Notes under the pieces: generated by a model
Told to the model about the DNA's origin: nothing
Seen by the model: only the letters and a program-made list of their open reading frames with translations
Databases searched by the model: none
Translations under genes and position numbers: made by a program
Assembly: GCA_946886375.1 (NCBI GenBank)
Contig: CAMPIL010000002.1
Coordinates: 1-36,227 of the forward strand
DNA length: 36,227 nt
Origin: an uncultured Phycisphaerales bacterium
GTDB taxonomy: Bacteria; Planctomycetota; Phycisphaerae; Phycisphaerales; SM1A02
Reading direction: 5' to 3'
In this document: in pieces, positions 15,600 through 23,717 of the stretch
Layout: each line of letters begins with the position of its first letter
Numbering within the stretch: the first letter of the stretch is position 1

Positions 15600-16628
15600 A
15601 TGGCGCAGACACCGGGACGCACCACGCGCACGCTGCTGGCGATCATTGCGGTGATCCTGGTCCTGGCCGCGCTGCGCGCCAGTTGGTACGTGACGATGCC
15701 TCTGGTGTTTGCGGTTTTTCTCGCGGTGCTGGTCTGGCCGTTGCAGCGGCGCCTTCAGCGGCGCTTGCCGCTGTGGCTGAGCGTCGCGCTGCTGCTGATG
15801 ATGCTCGCTTCGGGCCTTATCGCCGCCGGCGCGATCATTTGGTTCTCCATCTCGCAACTGCTTCAGCAAGGTCCGCCGATCTCCGGCAAACTCCAACAGC
15901 AACTCGACGCGTTGCGGCAATGGGCCCAAGGCCTGGGGCTGACCATCGATGAACGGGTTCTTCAAGACGCCAACGTGCTGCGCCCGGCGCTGGACTGGGT
16001 GACTGCAGGAGTTGCATCCGTGTGGGACGCGGTGGGCCTGATCGGGTTGCTCCTGATCTTCTTTGTTTTCCTGCTGTTGGAGATGGATCAATGGCGCACC
16101 AAGGTGCAACAGGTGTTCTCTCCACAGACCGCTGAGGTTGTTCGGGAAACCGCACGGACGATCATTCATCGCCTGCAGCGATATCTCATGGTGCGCGTGT
16201 TCATCAGCGTGCTGTCGGGCGTGCTGGTCTTCGGCTGGTGCATGTTGCTGGACATCACGCTGGCCCTGGTCTGGGGCGTGATCACGTTTCTGTTCAACTT
16301 CATTCCAAACATCGGCTCGATTCTCAGTTATGTCTTTCCGGTGGCGACGGCGTGGATTCAATACGATTGGCGGTGGGCGCTGTTGACGCTGGGATGCATT
16401 TCGGGAACCGATTTGGTCGTGGGCAACTTCCTGGAGCCGCGGCTTCAGGGACGTTCATTGCGAATCTCGCCGCTGGTGGTCATCGTCTCGATCGCGCTGT
16501 GGGGCTGGGTCTGGGGCGTGGGCGGAATGGTGCTGGCGGTGCCCATCACCGCGAGCCTGGTGATTGTCTTCAGCCACATCAAGAGCCTTGAAGTCATCGG
16601 CAAGCTGCTGAGCGAGCCGCGCCAATAA
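15600..16628 (+). CDS. AI-2E family transporter
   Basis: 342 residues, PF01594-type polytopic membrane protein with about eight predicted helices. Seen: two N-terminal helices (about 10-60), a hydrophilic helical segment with LQQQLDALRQWAQGLGL, and the C-terminal family signature in FLFNFIPNIGSILSYVFP followed by GNFLEPRLQGRSLRISPLVVI. Members export autoinducer-2, act as Na+/H+ antiporters, or are uncharacterised; the sequence does not tell which. Normal length. It ends 15 bases before the convergent ABC ATPase gene with no clear terminator between. Confidence 0.9.
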   Translation: MAQTPGRTTRTLLAIIAVILVLAALRASWYVTMPLVFAVFLAVLVWPLQRRLQRRLPLWLSVALLLMMLASGLIAAGAIIWFSISQLLQQGPPISGKLQQQLDALRQWAQGLGLTIDERVLQDANVLRPALDWVTAGVASVWDAVGLIGLLLIFFVFLLLEMDQWRTKVQQVFSPQTAEVVRETARTIIHRLQRYLMVRVFISVLSGVLVFGWCMLLDITLALVWGVITFLFNFIPNIGSILSYVFPVATAWIQYDWRWALLTLGCISGTDLVVGNFLEPRLQGRSLRISPLVVIVSIALWGWVWGVGGMVLAVPITASLVIVFSHIKSLEVIGKLLSEPRQ

Positions 16629-16643
16629 AAATCGGCGATGCAG

Positions 16644-17747
16644 TCACGAGCGGCGCTCATCGAGATCCGGCGTGCGGCTGGGATTCGCCGCCACGTAGTC
16701 TGTGCACCAGCACGACACCCAGTGCCCGGGCATTGCTTCGCGCAGCGCGCATTCATCGGCGCCGCGCCGGCGCAGCGGCGACACACCGGAATAGGCGTGG
16801 TGCGGCCACCACGGGATCACATCGCGTTCAGCGCCCGGAAGCATCTGGAATTCGCGCGGGTCATTCACCAACTCCGCAACGGTTTCCAATCGCTGCCGCC
16901 GCTCGCGCAATCCGGGCTTGCAGCGAAGCAAGCCGCGCGTGTACGGATGCAGCGGCCGCTGAAACAACTCGAACACGCTCGCGTACTCCACGACGCGCCC
17001 GGCGTACATCACGCACACCACGTCCGCATGATTCGCCACCACGCCCAAATCGTGGGTGATCAAAAGCATGCCCATGCTTCGCTCGTGCTGCAGTCGCCGC
17101 AACAACGCCAGCACCTGGGCTTGGATCGTCACATCCAGAGCCGTCGTCGGCTCATCCGCGAGCAGAAGTTTCGGCTGGCACGCCAGAGCCATCGCGATCA
17201 TGACGCGCTGGCGCATGCCGCCGGAAAATTGATGCGGATAATCTCGCAGCCGGGCCGAGGGGTTGGGAATGCCCACCTCGTGCATTGCGTTCACCGCCAG
17301 CGCGGCCGCATCGGAACGAGAAATATCCTGATGCGTGGTCACCGCTTCGATGATCTGTTCGCCGACCGTAAAAACCGGGTTCAGCGAGGTCATCGGCTCC
17401 TGAAAGATCATGGCGATTTCGCGGCCGCGCACCGCTCGCATCTGCCGCGGGGTAAGTTTCAGCAGGTCGCGATCATGCAGAAAGATTTCGCCGCGATCGA
17501 TGTACCCCACCTGCGGGATCAGCCGCATGATGCTCAGCGCGGTCATGCTCTTGCCGCAACCGGATTCCCCAACGACGGCGACGGTCTGCCTCGGATACAC
17601 GCGCAGCGACACGCCGTTGACCGCAAAATGACGCGGCGAAGCGTCGCCGTTGCGGCCGGGATACGACACCGCCAGGTTATCCACGCGCAGCAGCGCCGAT
17701 TCGGCGACCGCGCTCGATGGCTCAAAATGTGCTGCAACACGAGTCAC
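16644..17747 (-). CDS. Oligopeptide/dipeptide ABC transporter ATPase (DppD/OppD type)
   Basis: About 367 residues. Walker [10 protein letters not shown]-loop [11 protein letters not shown], signature FSGGMRQRV, Walker [13 protein letters not shown] and H-loop ITHDLG are all intact. The C-terminal oligopeptide extension (HPYTRGLL...) is present but its cysteine cluster is only partly kept. It energises peptide or nickel import together with DppB/DppC-type permeases. The open frame begins at 17765, but a TATCAT box lies across its codons 2-3 and is followed after 9 bases by GTG at 17747, so I favour that start. The DppC-like permease lies upstream on the same strand across a 260-base gap that contains a plus-strand RNA unit. 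DppF, DppB and the binding protein are not in the window. Confidence 0.9.
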   Translation of the reverse strand: MTRVAAHFEPSSAVAESALLRVDNLAVSYPGRNGDASPRHFAVNGVSLRVYPRQTVAVVGESGCGKSMTALSIMRLIPQVGYIDRGEIFLHDRDLLKLTPRQMRAVRGREIAMIFQEPMTSLNPVFTVGEQIIEAVTTHQDISRSDAAALAVNAMHEVGIPNPSARLRDYPHQFSGGMRQRVMIAMALACQPKLLLADEPTTALDVTIQAQVLALLRRLQHERSMGMLLITHDLGVVANHADVVCVMYAGRVVEYASVFELFQRPLHPYTRGLLRCKPGLRERRQRLETVAELVNDPREFQMLPGAERDVIPWWPHHAYSGVSPLRRRGADECALREAMPGHWVSCWCTDYVAANPSRTPDLDERRS

Positions 17748-17756
17748 GTGAAATGG

Positions 17757-17762
17757 ATGATA
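17757..17762 (-). promoter_or_regulatory. -10-like TATCAT before the ABC ATPase start
   Basis: The minus strand reads TATCAT, 9 bases, GTG at 17747. It gives the ATPase gene its own promoter separate from the permease gene. Confidence 0.35.
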
Positions 17763-17868
17763 CATTCGCCTCCGGTCGCCTCTGGCGCTCCCTGTCCCGC
17801 GCCTGAGGCGAGGCTTCGCAATCGCGATAGCACACGCGCCAGCGGCGATTTTTCGATATTGTGGGCCC

Positions 17869-17896
17869 TTGACAACCTGGTGGAGGGAAGTACAGT
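17869..17896 (+). promoter_or_regulatory. Sigma-70-type promoter TTGACA-N16-TACAGT
   Basis: A consensus -35 (17869-17874), 16-base spacer and TACAGT (17891-17896) place a transcription start near 17903. The only thing downstream on this strand is the hairpin and T-tract at 17929-17972. Confidence 0.6.
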
Positions 17897-17901
17897 GTCT
17901 G

Positions 17902-17966
17902 GCATCGTTTCCCCCTGCCCCCCGGAAGGGCTCGGTGAGAGGTTTGCCCTCTCCCGGGCCTTTTTC
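17902..17966 (+). ncRNA. Candidate small RNA of about 65 nt, family not recognised
   Basis: Bounded by a near-consensus promoter on one side and a GC-rich hairpin with a T-tract on the other, with no recognisable protein between. The transcript would have a C-rich 5' part (17911-17925), a small CCC/GGG hairpin around GGAA, and a terminal hairpin whose loop is TTTG. It does not contain the GGAAGNNGCAGC-type SRP core and does not look like tmRNA, 6S or RNase P RNA. It lies antisense-orientated between two minus-strand transporter genes and could act on them or elsewhere. Alternative: the promoter match is fortuitous and only the hairpin matters. Confidence 0.45.
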
Positions 17967-17972
17967 ATTTTT
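17929..17972 (+). terminator. Intrinsic terminator
   Basis: GGCTCGGTGAGAGG pairs with CCTCTCCCGGGCC around a short TTTG-type loop (17929-17960) and is followed directly by TTTTTCATTTTT. A strong rho-independent terminator on the plus strand. On the minus strand the stem is followed by C-rich sequence, so it is one-directional. Confidence 0.75.
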
Positions 17973-18008
17973 GCGACGACTGAAGTTGCACGGGCGCGAT
18001 GCGAGAGG

Positions 18009-19076
18009 CTAGCGCACTCGCTTGGGATCAAACCGCTCTCGCAATCCTTCCCCGAGGAAGTTCAACGACAGCAGCGTCAAACCCACGAACAGGCAAGGCC
18101 AGAGCAGCATCCACCACCGAGTGCGCACGGTGTTCAGTTCACCCAGGCCCGCCGCCGCAAGATTTCCCCAACTCGGCAACGGCTCCTGCACGCCGATGCC
18201 CAGGAAACTGAGAAACGATTCAGAGAGAATTGCCGTGGGAACCGTCAGCGTCGCGTACACGATGATCGGTCCCAGCAGATTCGGCAGCAGATGACGAAAG
18301 AACTGCCGCCGCACGGGCACACCCATGGCGCGGCAGGCTTCCATGAATGGCTGCTGCTTGAGGCTGAGCACCTGTCCGCGAATCACGCGCGCCATCGTCA
18401 GCCAACTGACTCCGCCAATGGCGACCAGCAGTGTGAGCACGTTCAGCACATCGCGGTCGATGATTGCGAAGACCGACTTCCAACCCGCCGCGGAAACGCC
18501 ACCAGATGCGGATTCGGCCAGTCCGTTGGCGGCCACTGCCAGCAACACCACGAGCAGGATGTATGGCAGACCGTACAGAATGTCCACGATGCGCATCATC
18601 AGCGCATCAATGCGCCCGCCGCACGCCCCTGCGATGGTTCCGTAAGCCGTGCCGATGAACACCGCAATCGCCCCTGCAGCCAGGCCAATCGACAAACTGA
18701 TTCCGCCCCCGGCCAGGCAGCGGATGAACACGCTGCGGCCAAGTCGGTCGGTTCCCAGCAATGGTCGCGGCTCCGTGTGCTTCTGCGCGGCGAGGGCTTG
18801 GCGATGCGCCCGTTCGTCCGGCGCGTGCCAACTCCAGAACGGCGGTAGCATCGCCTGGTCCGGATATGCCGCCTCGTATCGCCGCGGCGTTCGAAGCGAG
18901 CCTGCATCGGATTGCGCGAGATCGCGCGAAGGCGCGGCGCGTCCCAGCGTGTACGGCAGGCTGCCCACGCATGCAATCGCCATGAACGCAAGCACGATGC
19001 CGCCCAGGACGCTCATCGCCGAAGGCCGTGAAACTCCGCCCCGGGCTGGCACAATCTCATTGGCGGCGCGGCTCAT
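18009..19076 (-). CDS. Oligopeptide/dipeptide ABC transporter permease (DppC/OppC type)
   Basis: About 355 residues. Inner-membrane permease subunit with an N-terminal helix (about 20-45), the GTDRLGRSVFIRCLAGGGISLSIG block that starts the BPD transmembrane domain, the EAA-loop region EACRAMGVPVRRQFFRHLLPN that contacts the ATPase, and the C-terminal NFLGEGLRERFDP typical of DppC proteins. About six helices. Start: ATG at 19076 (a TTG is immediately upstream at 19079), with TACCAT 6 bases before the TTG and 9 before the ATG, so it probably has its own promoter. No DppB-type partner, binding protein or second ATPase is next to it, so the transporter genes are split in this genome. Confidence 0.92.
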   Translation of the reverse strand: MSRAANEIVPARGGVSRPSAMSVLGGIVLAFMAIACVGSLPYTLGRAAPSRDLAQSDAGSLRTPRRYEAAYPDQAMLPPFWSWHAPDERAHRQALAAQKHTEPRPLLGTDRLGRSVFIRCLAGGGISLSIGLAAGAIAVFIGTAYGTIAGACGGRIDALMMRIVDILYGLPYILLVVLLAVAANGLAESASGGVSAAGWKSVFAIIDRDVLNVLTLLVAIGGVSWLTMARVIRGQVLSLKQQPFMEACRAMGVPVRRQFFRHLLPNLLGPIIVYATLTVPTAILSESFLSFLGIGVQEPLPSWGNLAAAGLGELNTVRTRWWMLLWPCLFVGLTLLSLNFLGEGLRERFDPKRVR

Positions 19077-19085
19077 CAAGGCAAA

Positions 19086-19091
19086 ATGGTA
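19086..19091 (-). promoter_or_regulatory. -10 TACCAT just before the permease start
   Basis: The minus strand reads TACCAT, 6 bases, TTG, ATG. It fits the leaderless series and separates the permease from the sigma-factor operon upstream. Confidence 0.45.
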
Positions 19092-19126
19092 ACGAAAAAT
19101 CGTCGCCTGATGCCCGCACCGACGGC

Positions 19127-19918
19127 TTAGCGCGGCGGGTGCGGCCGCGCGGGACGGCCTGCGGCGGGAATCACCGCGGCGGCGTCGGTCTGATGCGGCT
19201 GCTGGAGCACCTGCTGAATGCGAGCCTCCACAATTGTGCGGAAATTGGCCGCGTCGTGATCGATTTCCTCGCGCAACCGCTGCACCTGCTCCTCAATGCG
19301 GCAGAGATACTCGGCCCGCGACTTCAGCGACATGGCCAGTTGAATCTGAAGCAACTGGCGGAGTTGGTTCTTCAGCGCCTCGGCCTCGCGGAGGTCGCTG
19401 CTCTGCATCGCCTGCTGCAACTTCGCCGCAACGCGGTTGATCTGGAGCGTCTGCGTCATCTCGCTGATCTTCAGGCGATACAGGTCCGGATCGCGCACCT
19501 TCAACTGCACCATCGACTGCAGCCGCCGGCCGACTTGGCCACGCTGCACGGTGCTTTCAAATTCATCGGGGTTCTTCTGACGCTTCTGCGCCAGTTGGCT
19601 GGCGAGATCGGGGTCGATGTCGTGCGCGACATCAAGGCAGCGGACGATCATTTCCTGCGACCACGGCTCCCTGTCGCCTCGCGCCGGCATTCCATCGCCA
19701 TCGTCATTCTGCGACTGCGCGTTTGCACCGGGCGGGGTCTGGGCCTGCACTTGCGCAGCCGCCAGCACCGAAAGCAGCATGTCGCCGCTGCAGGCCTGTT
19801 GCGTTGGAGCCGCAGCGACGTTGAAGTCGCCACGCCGCTGCACGAACGCAACTGCCAGTGCTACCAATGCTGCCAATGCTGCAACAAGGCAGAGAGATTG
19901 GATGAATCGCAATGTCAT
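19127..19918 (-). CDS. Exported or anchored helical protein of the sigma-factor cluster
   Basis: 263 residues, no named family. An N-terminal transmembrane helix or signal anchor (about 6-27) is encoded partly by a 9-base tandem repeat (near 19853-19888). It is followed by a flexible Gln/Asp-rich linker and a long helical region at about 85-245, rich in Gln, Arg and Leu, ending LQQPHQTDAAAVI with a Pro/Arg tail. The helical block (AEYLCRIEEQVQRLREEIDHD) resembles periplasmic helical hairpin sensors that sit beside ECF sigma/anti-sigma pairs, but no LTxxQ motif was seen. Five bases separate it from the anti-sigma gene, so it is the third gene of that unit. Confidence 0.75.
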   Translation of the reverse strand: MTLRFIQSLCLVAALAALVALAVAFVQRRGDFNVAAAPTQQACSGDMLLSVLAAAQVQAQTPPGANAQSQNDDGDGMPARGDREPWSQEMIVRCLDVAHDIDPDLASQLAQKRQKNPDEFESTVQRGQVGRRLQSMVQLKVRDPDLYRLKISEMTQTLQINRVAAKLQQAMQSSDLREAEALKNQLRQLLQIQLAMSLKSRAEYLCRIEEQVQRLREEIDHDAANFRTIVEARIQQVLQQPHQTDAAAVIPAAGRPARPHPPR

Positions 19919-19923
19919 GGCAT

Positions 19924-20421
19924 TCAGAAGCGCGACACCAGCATCGCCAGTTCGCCCTTGAGTTCCTCAGGAGTGACGTCCTGCGTTTCAAACAGGTACG
20001 TCAGGGTCGCTTCGTATTTTGCGCTGGCGTGATGCTCGGCTTCAAACGCCGAGGCCAGGGCCGTGCCGTTGCCGTCGTTCACCACCGCGACTGAGACGAT
20101 GCGCGCTGGACGGTGCAGGATCCAAGCGGCAACGCAGCATGCGACTGCGACCGATGCCGCCAGTGCCAGTCGCGCCCAGACCGTCTGGTGCAGCGCCACG
20201 CGCATCGGCTGGGTTGGCTTGGTGAACGGAATTGGCTGCCCCGGAAGCCCCGGAAGCATGGGCGCGGAAGCCTGGAAAATCCGCCCCGCCATCCCAGACG
20301 GAACATTCAGACGCTGGACGTCTGCGTTCAGAAGCGCATCGAGTTTTCGCAGCGACGCCGGCACTTCGCCGGGCAACGGCTCAACAACGATGGGCCTTTG
20401 ATGTGAACGGTGTGAGTTCAT
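19924..20421 (-). CDS. Probable anti-sigma factor, single-pass membrane protein
   Basis: 165 residues: a cytosolic N-terminal part of about 80 residues (LRKLDALLNADVQRLNVPSGMAGRIFQASAP), one transmembrane helix at about 85-102 and an extracytoplasmic C-terminus. No zinc-binding HxxxCxxC motif is visible, so the call rests on topology and on lying directly downstream of an ECF sigma gene. A TAGGCT box sits 16 bases before its ATG, so it may also be transcribed separately from the sigma gene. Confidence 0.65.
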   Translation of the reverse strand: MNSHRSHQRPIVVEPLPGEVPASLRKLDALLNADVQRLNVPSGMAGRIFQASAPMLPGLPGQPIPFTKPTQPMRVALHQTVWARLALAASVAVACCVAAWILHRPARIVSVAVVNDGNGTALASAFEAEHHASAKYEATLTYLFETQDVTPEELKGELAMLVSRF

Positions 20422-20437
20422 GGGCGTGGTGTCCTCA

Positions 20438-20443
20438 AGCCTA
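20438..20443 (-). promoter_or_regulatory. -10-like TAGGCT before the anti-sigma gene
   Basis: The minus strand reads GTTAGGCTTGAGG in the 60-base gap after the sigma gene, 16 bases before the ATG at 20421. A secondary promoter here would let the anti-sigma factor exceed the sigma factor. Confidence 0.4.
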
Positions 20444-20481
20444 ACGCTGGAAGGCGGCCGTTCATTGCGTCCATTTGGCGG

Positions 20482-21090
20482 TCAATCATTCGGCTCTCCC
20501 AGTAATTCATGCAGTTTCTTCAGTGCCCGGTGCTGACGCGCCAGAACCGTGCCCAGCGGCTGTTCCAGAATCTCAGCAATCTGCTTGAAACTGAGTCCGC
20601 CGTAGTGCCGCAGGTGGATGATCTGTTGATCGGCATCCGATAATCGGGCCACGGCCCTGCGCAGGGCGAGGACCTGTTCGGGGTCGTTGGGGCCATCGCC
20701 ATCGGCCGGCCCCTGCTGGGCTGCGCCCGCCAGCGCGGTAAGGGTTTCATCCTCCACCGGCCGGGCCTGGCGTTTGCGCCGCCGCATTTCATCGCGCAGC
20801 CGATTCATCGCGATCCGGAACAGCCACTGCTCGAACTTGCCCAGTTCGGTATAGCCGGCGATCTTCACCACGATCGTGCAGAAGGTGGACTGGGTGATTT
20901 CCTCAGCCAAGTCTGAGTTGCCGCATTGGGCCCGGATCAGCCCGTATACGCGCGTGCTGTAGGCATCGATCAACTGCTTCCAAGCCAGTTCATCGCCACA
21001 GGCCGCTCGCTTGAGCATGGCCTGGAGCGTGGCGCGTTCCGACGCCGGCTGCGGCGAATCGTCCGGGGTCGGCGTGTGTGGCGGCGTCAT
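20482..21090 (-). CDS. ECF-type RNA polymerase sigma factor
   Basis: About 202 residues. Sigma-2 region at about 24-95 (LIDAYSTRVYGLIRAQ...DLAEEITQSTF...FEQWLFRIAMNRLRDEMRRRKRQ), a linker rich in Gly/Asp/Pro, and sigma-4 region at about 145-197 (LSDADQQIIHLRHYGGLSFKQIAEILEQPLGTVLARQHRALKKL). The frame stays open back to 21258, but the upstream part is not sigma-like and contains two hairpins, so ATG at 21090 is used. Followed by the probable anti-sigma gene after 60 bases. The regulon cannot be inferred, although sigma, anti-sigma and helical exported protein together suggest an envelope-stress circuit. Confidence 0.9.
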   Translation of the reverse strand: MTPPHTPTPDDSPQPASERATLQAMLKRAACGDELAWKQLIDAYSTRVYGLIRAQCGNSDLAEEITQSTFCTIVVKIAGYTELGKFEQWLFRIAMNRLRDEMRRRKRQARPVEDETLTALAGAAQQGPADGDGPNDPEQVLALRRAVARLSDADQQIIHLRHYGGLSFKQIAEILEQPLGTVLARQHRALKKLHELLGEPND

Positions 21091-21223
21091 GCTCGGAACT
21101 GGAGATGTGCGGCGTTGGGTCTTCAGGGGAAAGGCCTCTTGCGGACGGCCCGAGTGCAGTCGGGGCCGCCGATTTCCTTCGCCTGTACGAAACCCAATCG
21201 GGGTTTGCCCAAGTTGAAGTGTA
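21091..21223 (-). promoter_or_regulatory. Leader of the sigma-factor gene with two hairpins and a TACACT box
   Basis: The minus strand has a TACACT -10 candidate at 21223-21218, then AAACCC-N5-GGGTTT (21206-21190) and a second hairpin GGCCCCGA/TCGGGCC (21167-21147), leaving a leader of about 120 bases before ATG 21090. Neither hairpin has a T-run. The structure may control translation or simply be part of an N-terminal extension if the longer frame is real. Confidence 0.35.
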
Positions 21224-21350
21224 ATTTCCCGCATGGCAAGGCGATAGCCGGCTGACAATCCAGCAGAGGTTCAACGCCGCCGGCTGCGTGTTGATTGCGG
21301 CCGGAACCTCACGGATTGCTCGTAAGGCCGACGAAGGCGGTGACGATCAA

Positions 21351-22967
21351 TCAATACGGAATGCCGTCCAGATCATCGCCGGTGTCGGCGCGGTCGGGGC
21401 CGCCACCATCGCGGAAGGGAGCAGGCGGTTTGCCGGCTGCCGAAGGGGCCGCAGTCCCGCGTGGGCGAGCGGATTCTGCTGGAGCGACCTTTGGCTCATG
21501 CCAGCCGCCCGGGGGTGTGGCCGAAGCGTAATCGCGGAACCGCGTGGACTGCGCGATCCAGCTCAACTTGATCGTTCCGGTCGGGCCGTTGCGCTGCTTG
21601 GTCAGGATCAGTTCCGCCACTCCAAGCAATTCCGGGTTGTTTTCAACCCATTCCGGATCATCCTTGTAGTAGTAGTCCTCGCGGTGCAGCAGCGCGACGA
21701 CGTCGGCGTCCTGCTCGATGGAACCCGATTCGCGCAGATCGCTCATGCGCGGCCGGTGGCCTTCGCGCGATTCGGCAGCGCGATTCAACTGGCTCAGGCA
21801 GATCACCGGCACATGGAGTTCGCGGGCCAGCGCCTTCACGCCGCGGCTGATCTCGCTGACTTCAATCTGACGCGACTCCACTCTCCCACCGGCGGACATC
21901 AACTGCAGGTAATCGATGAGGAGCGCCTTGATCCCGTGCTTGGCCGCCAGCCGCCGCGCCTTGGTGCGCAGCTGCAGCAGCGAAAGTCCGGGCGTGTCAT
22001 CGATGTAAATCGGCGCCTGCTGCAACTCATCGCACGCGGCCATCAAGGCGCGAAACTCCTGGTCCTTGAGCATGTTGCGGCGAAGCCGCTGCGAATCGAT
22101 TCCCGATCGCGCGCACAGCAATCGCTGCACCAGTTGCTGTTTTCCCATTTCCAGGCTGAAGACGCCGACCGCATGACCGCGCATCGCCATGTTTTCCGCC
22201 ATGTTCAAGGCCAGTGCGGTCTTCCCCATCGAAGGCCGTGCCGCGATGATCACCATTTCGCCGGCCTGCAGCCCCGTGGTCATCACATCCAGTTCGCGGA
22301 AGCCCGAAGGGATGCCCGTCAGTTCGTTGCCGAGGTTCGCCTCGATGCGCTCCATCGTCTGCTTGATGAGTTCATGCAGGGATTCGGCGCTGGCCGTCTC
22401 GGTCTGCTGGGCGATGTTGAAGATCAGCGACTCGGCCCGGTCGAGAATCAACTGCGATTCATCGGAACTGTGATAGGCTTCGTACAGGATGTCGCCAGCC
22501 GCGCCGATGAGTTGGCGCACCATGGCCTTTTCGCGCACCAGCCGCGCGTAGTGTGCAGCATTGGCCGCGCTGGGCACGGCCTCGGCCAATTGCACGAGGT
22601 ACGAGAGCCCGCCCACCGCATCCAAGGCGTTGCGGTCCACGAGCAGTTGATTCAACTGCACGATGTCCAGCGACGAGTGCTTGTCATACAACTCCACCAT
22701 GGCGTCGAAGATCGCGCCGTTGGCGGGCTTGAAGAAGTCTTCGCCTTTCTTAACGATGAAGATCACATCGCCCAGCACTTGCGGGTCGATCAGGATCGAG
22801 CCGAGCAGGCTCATTTCCGCTTCGATGGCGTGCGGGGGCAGCGATTCAAACAGCGTGGCCAGGTGGCGCCAGTCGCGCGCTGCGCCGTTGCCGTTGGGCT
22901 GCGATGCCCGCGCACCGGCCGCGCCGAACGACGAAGAGGACCTTGGCTTATTGGCGGTCGTGCCCAT
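21351..22967 (-). CDS. dnaB: Replicative DNA helicase DnaB
   Basis: 538 residues; the hexameric 5'-3' helicase of the replication fork. Seen: DnaB N-terminal domain at about 43-145 (PPHAIEAEMSLLGSIL), linker, RecA-type ATPase from about 215 with Walker A ARPSMGKT (243-250), Walker B ALLIDYLQLM (348-357), and the SQLNRAAESREGHRPRMSDLRESGSIEQDADVV region carrying the arginine finger side. Residues 1-35 and 485-538 are low-complexity extensions (Ser/Ala/Asn, then Pro/Ala/Gly). No intein is present. A TATCCT box at 23019-23014 is a possible -10, and GGGAG precedes the ATG. Confidence 0.96.
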   Translation of the reverse strand: MGTTANKPRSSSSFGAAGARASQPNGNGAARDWRHLATLFESLPPHAIEAEMSLLGSILIDPQVLGDVIFIVKKGEDFFKPANGAIFDAMVELYDKHSSLDIVQLNQLLVDRNALDAVGGLSYLVQLAEAVPSAANAAHYARLVREKAMVRQLIGAAGDILYEAYHSSDESQLILDRAESLIFNIAQQTETASAESLHELIKQTMERIEANLGNELTGIPSGFRELDVMTTGLQAGEMVIIAARPSMGKTALALNMAENMAMRGHAVGVFSLEMGKQQLVQRLLCARSGIDSQRLRRNMLKDQEFRALMAACDELQQAPIYIDDTPGLSLLQLRTKARRLAAKHGIKALLIDYLQLMSAGGRVESRQIEVSEISRGVKALARELHVPVICLSQLNRAAESREGHRPRMSDLRESGSIEQDADVVALLHREDYYYKDDPEWVENNPELLGVAELILTKQRNGPTGTIKLSWIAQSTRFRDYASATPPGGWHEPKVAPAESARPRGTAAPSAAGKPPAPFRDGGGPDRADTGDDLDGIPY

Positions 22968-23013
22968 CCGTGAGCAAATCTCCCAACGTGACAGATTCCT
23001 GCAAGCAACCGAC

Positions 23014-23019
23014 AGGATA
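23014..23019 (-). promoter_or_regulatory. Possible -10 TATCCT for dnaB
   Basis: The minus strand reads TATCCT 46 bases before the dnaB ATG; no convincing -35. It lies in the 150-base gap downstream of the HU gene, which also holds a GC-rich palindrome at 23069-23092 that could end the HU transcript. Confidence 0.3.
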
Positions 23020-23117
23020 CCACGAGGCCCTGGACATCGAATATGAAAACGTGAACGGATTCTGACGCCGCGACCGCGCGGTGCGGTGGTTCAATTGTTC
23101 CACAGGCGCGAGCGCGA

Positions 23118-23447
23118 CTATTCCTCGTCGTCTTCGCCGGCCATGGAGAAGGTGATTTCGCCTTCGCTCTCCAGCGCCTCTTTCATGAGCCGGCCGACCT
23201 TGAATTTGACGGTGCGCTTGGCGGGAACCGGCACGCGTTCCAGCGTCTTGGGATTCTGCGCCAGGCGCGGGGCGCGCTCCCGGATTTCAAACACGCCAAA
23301 GTCGCGGAATTCAAGCCGGTTCCCGGCCCGCAATTCAGTGATGACGTTGTGCAGGAAGCATTGGACGGTGCGCTTGACCGCGGTGCGCCGCTGCCCGGTC
23401 TGATCGGAAATGCGGTCAATGAGATCTTTCTTCGTGGTCGTTCTCAT
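23118..23447 (-). CDS. HU/IHF family nucleoid protein
   Basis: 109 residues. MRTTTKKDLIDRISDQTGQ followed by the dimer helices, the beta-arm with LEFRDFGVFEIRERAPRLAQNPKT (Pro at the arm tip for DNA intercalation) and a C-terminal VKFKVGRLMKEAL. An acidic tail of about 15 residues (ESEGEITFSMAGEDDEE) extends beyond the usual about 90-100 residues. It bends and compacts DNA. ATG at 23447 has a purine-rich AAGGGGGG 9 bases upstream and a strong promoter about 140 bases upstream. Confidence 0.92.
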   Translation of the reverse strand: MRTTTKKDLIDRISDQTGQRRTAVKRTVQCFLHNVITELRAGNRLEFRDFGVFEIRERAPRLAQNPKTLERVPVPAKRTVKFKVGRLMKEALESEGEITFSMAGEDDEE

Positions 23448-23584
23448 GTTGCTCAGCCCCCCTTCGGGCTGAAGACTTCAGAGTCACTGTTTGCTGGTGC
23501 AGCCATGGCCACGATCCCCTCAAGTGGCAAACCAGTTGGCGTGTGGAGTGCATCCATACAGCCCACGACGCCAAGGCCGCGTCC

Positions 23585-23613
23585 AGTATGTTCAGAACCC
23601 CGCCCTACGTCAA
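23585..23613 (-). promoter_or_regulatory. Sigma-70-type promoter TTGACG-N17-CATACT for the HU gene
   Basis: The minus strand reads TTGACG (23613-23608), a 17-base spacer, CATACT (23590-23585). It predicts a leader of about 130 bases before the HU start. The rest of 23448-23717 shows no gene. Confidence 0.6.
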
Positions 23614-23717
23614 GCGGCAAGTCCGACAATGACAAGCAGTTAGCGTCAATTCCGCGCCCCGACGGATGTGCCAATCGCGCCAGAGCCCCGTAAATCTGGG
23701 CAAACTAGGCACTCGCC

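Noticed and set aside
17744..18031. 95-codon minus-strand frame filling the gap between the ABC permease and ATPase
   Set aside because: No similarity recognised and it overlaps both neighbours; the promoter and terminator on the other strand explain the region better.
16638..18848. 736-codon open frame on the plus strand
   Set aside because: Runs antisense through two well-supported ABC transporter genes; Arg/His/Gln-rich composition typical of a GC-rich shadow frame, no protein motifs.
19853..19888. 9-base tandem repeat as a microsatellite or phase-variation site
   Set aside because: Unit length is a multiple of three and encodes a hydrophobic Ala/Leu/Val helix; copies are imperfect, so it is probably just membrane-helix coding bias.
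21288..22973. 561-codon open frame on the plus strand
   Set aside because: Complete antisense shadow of dnaB.
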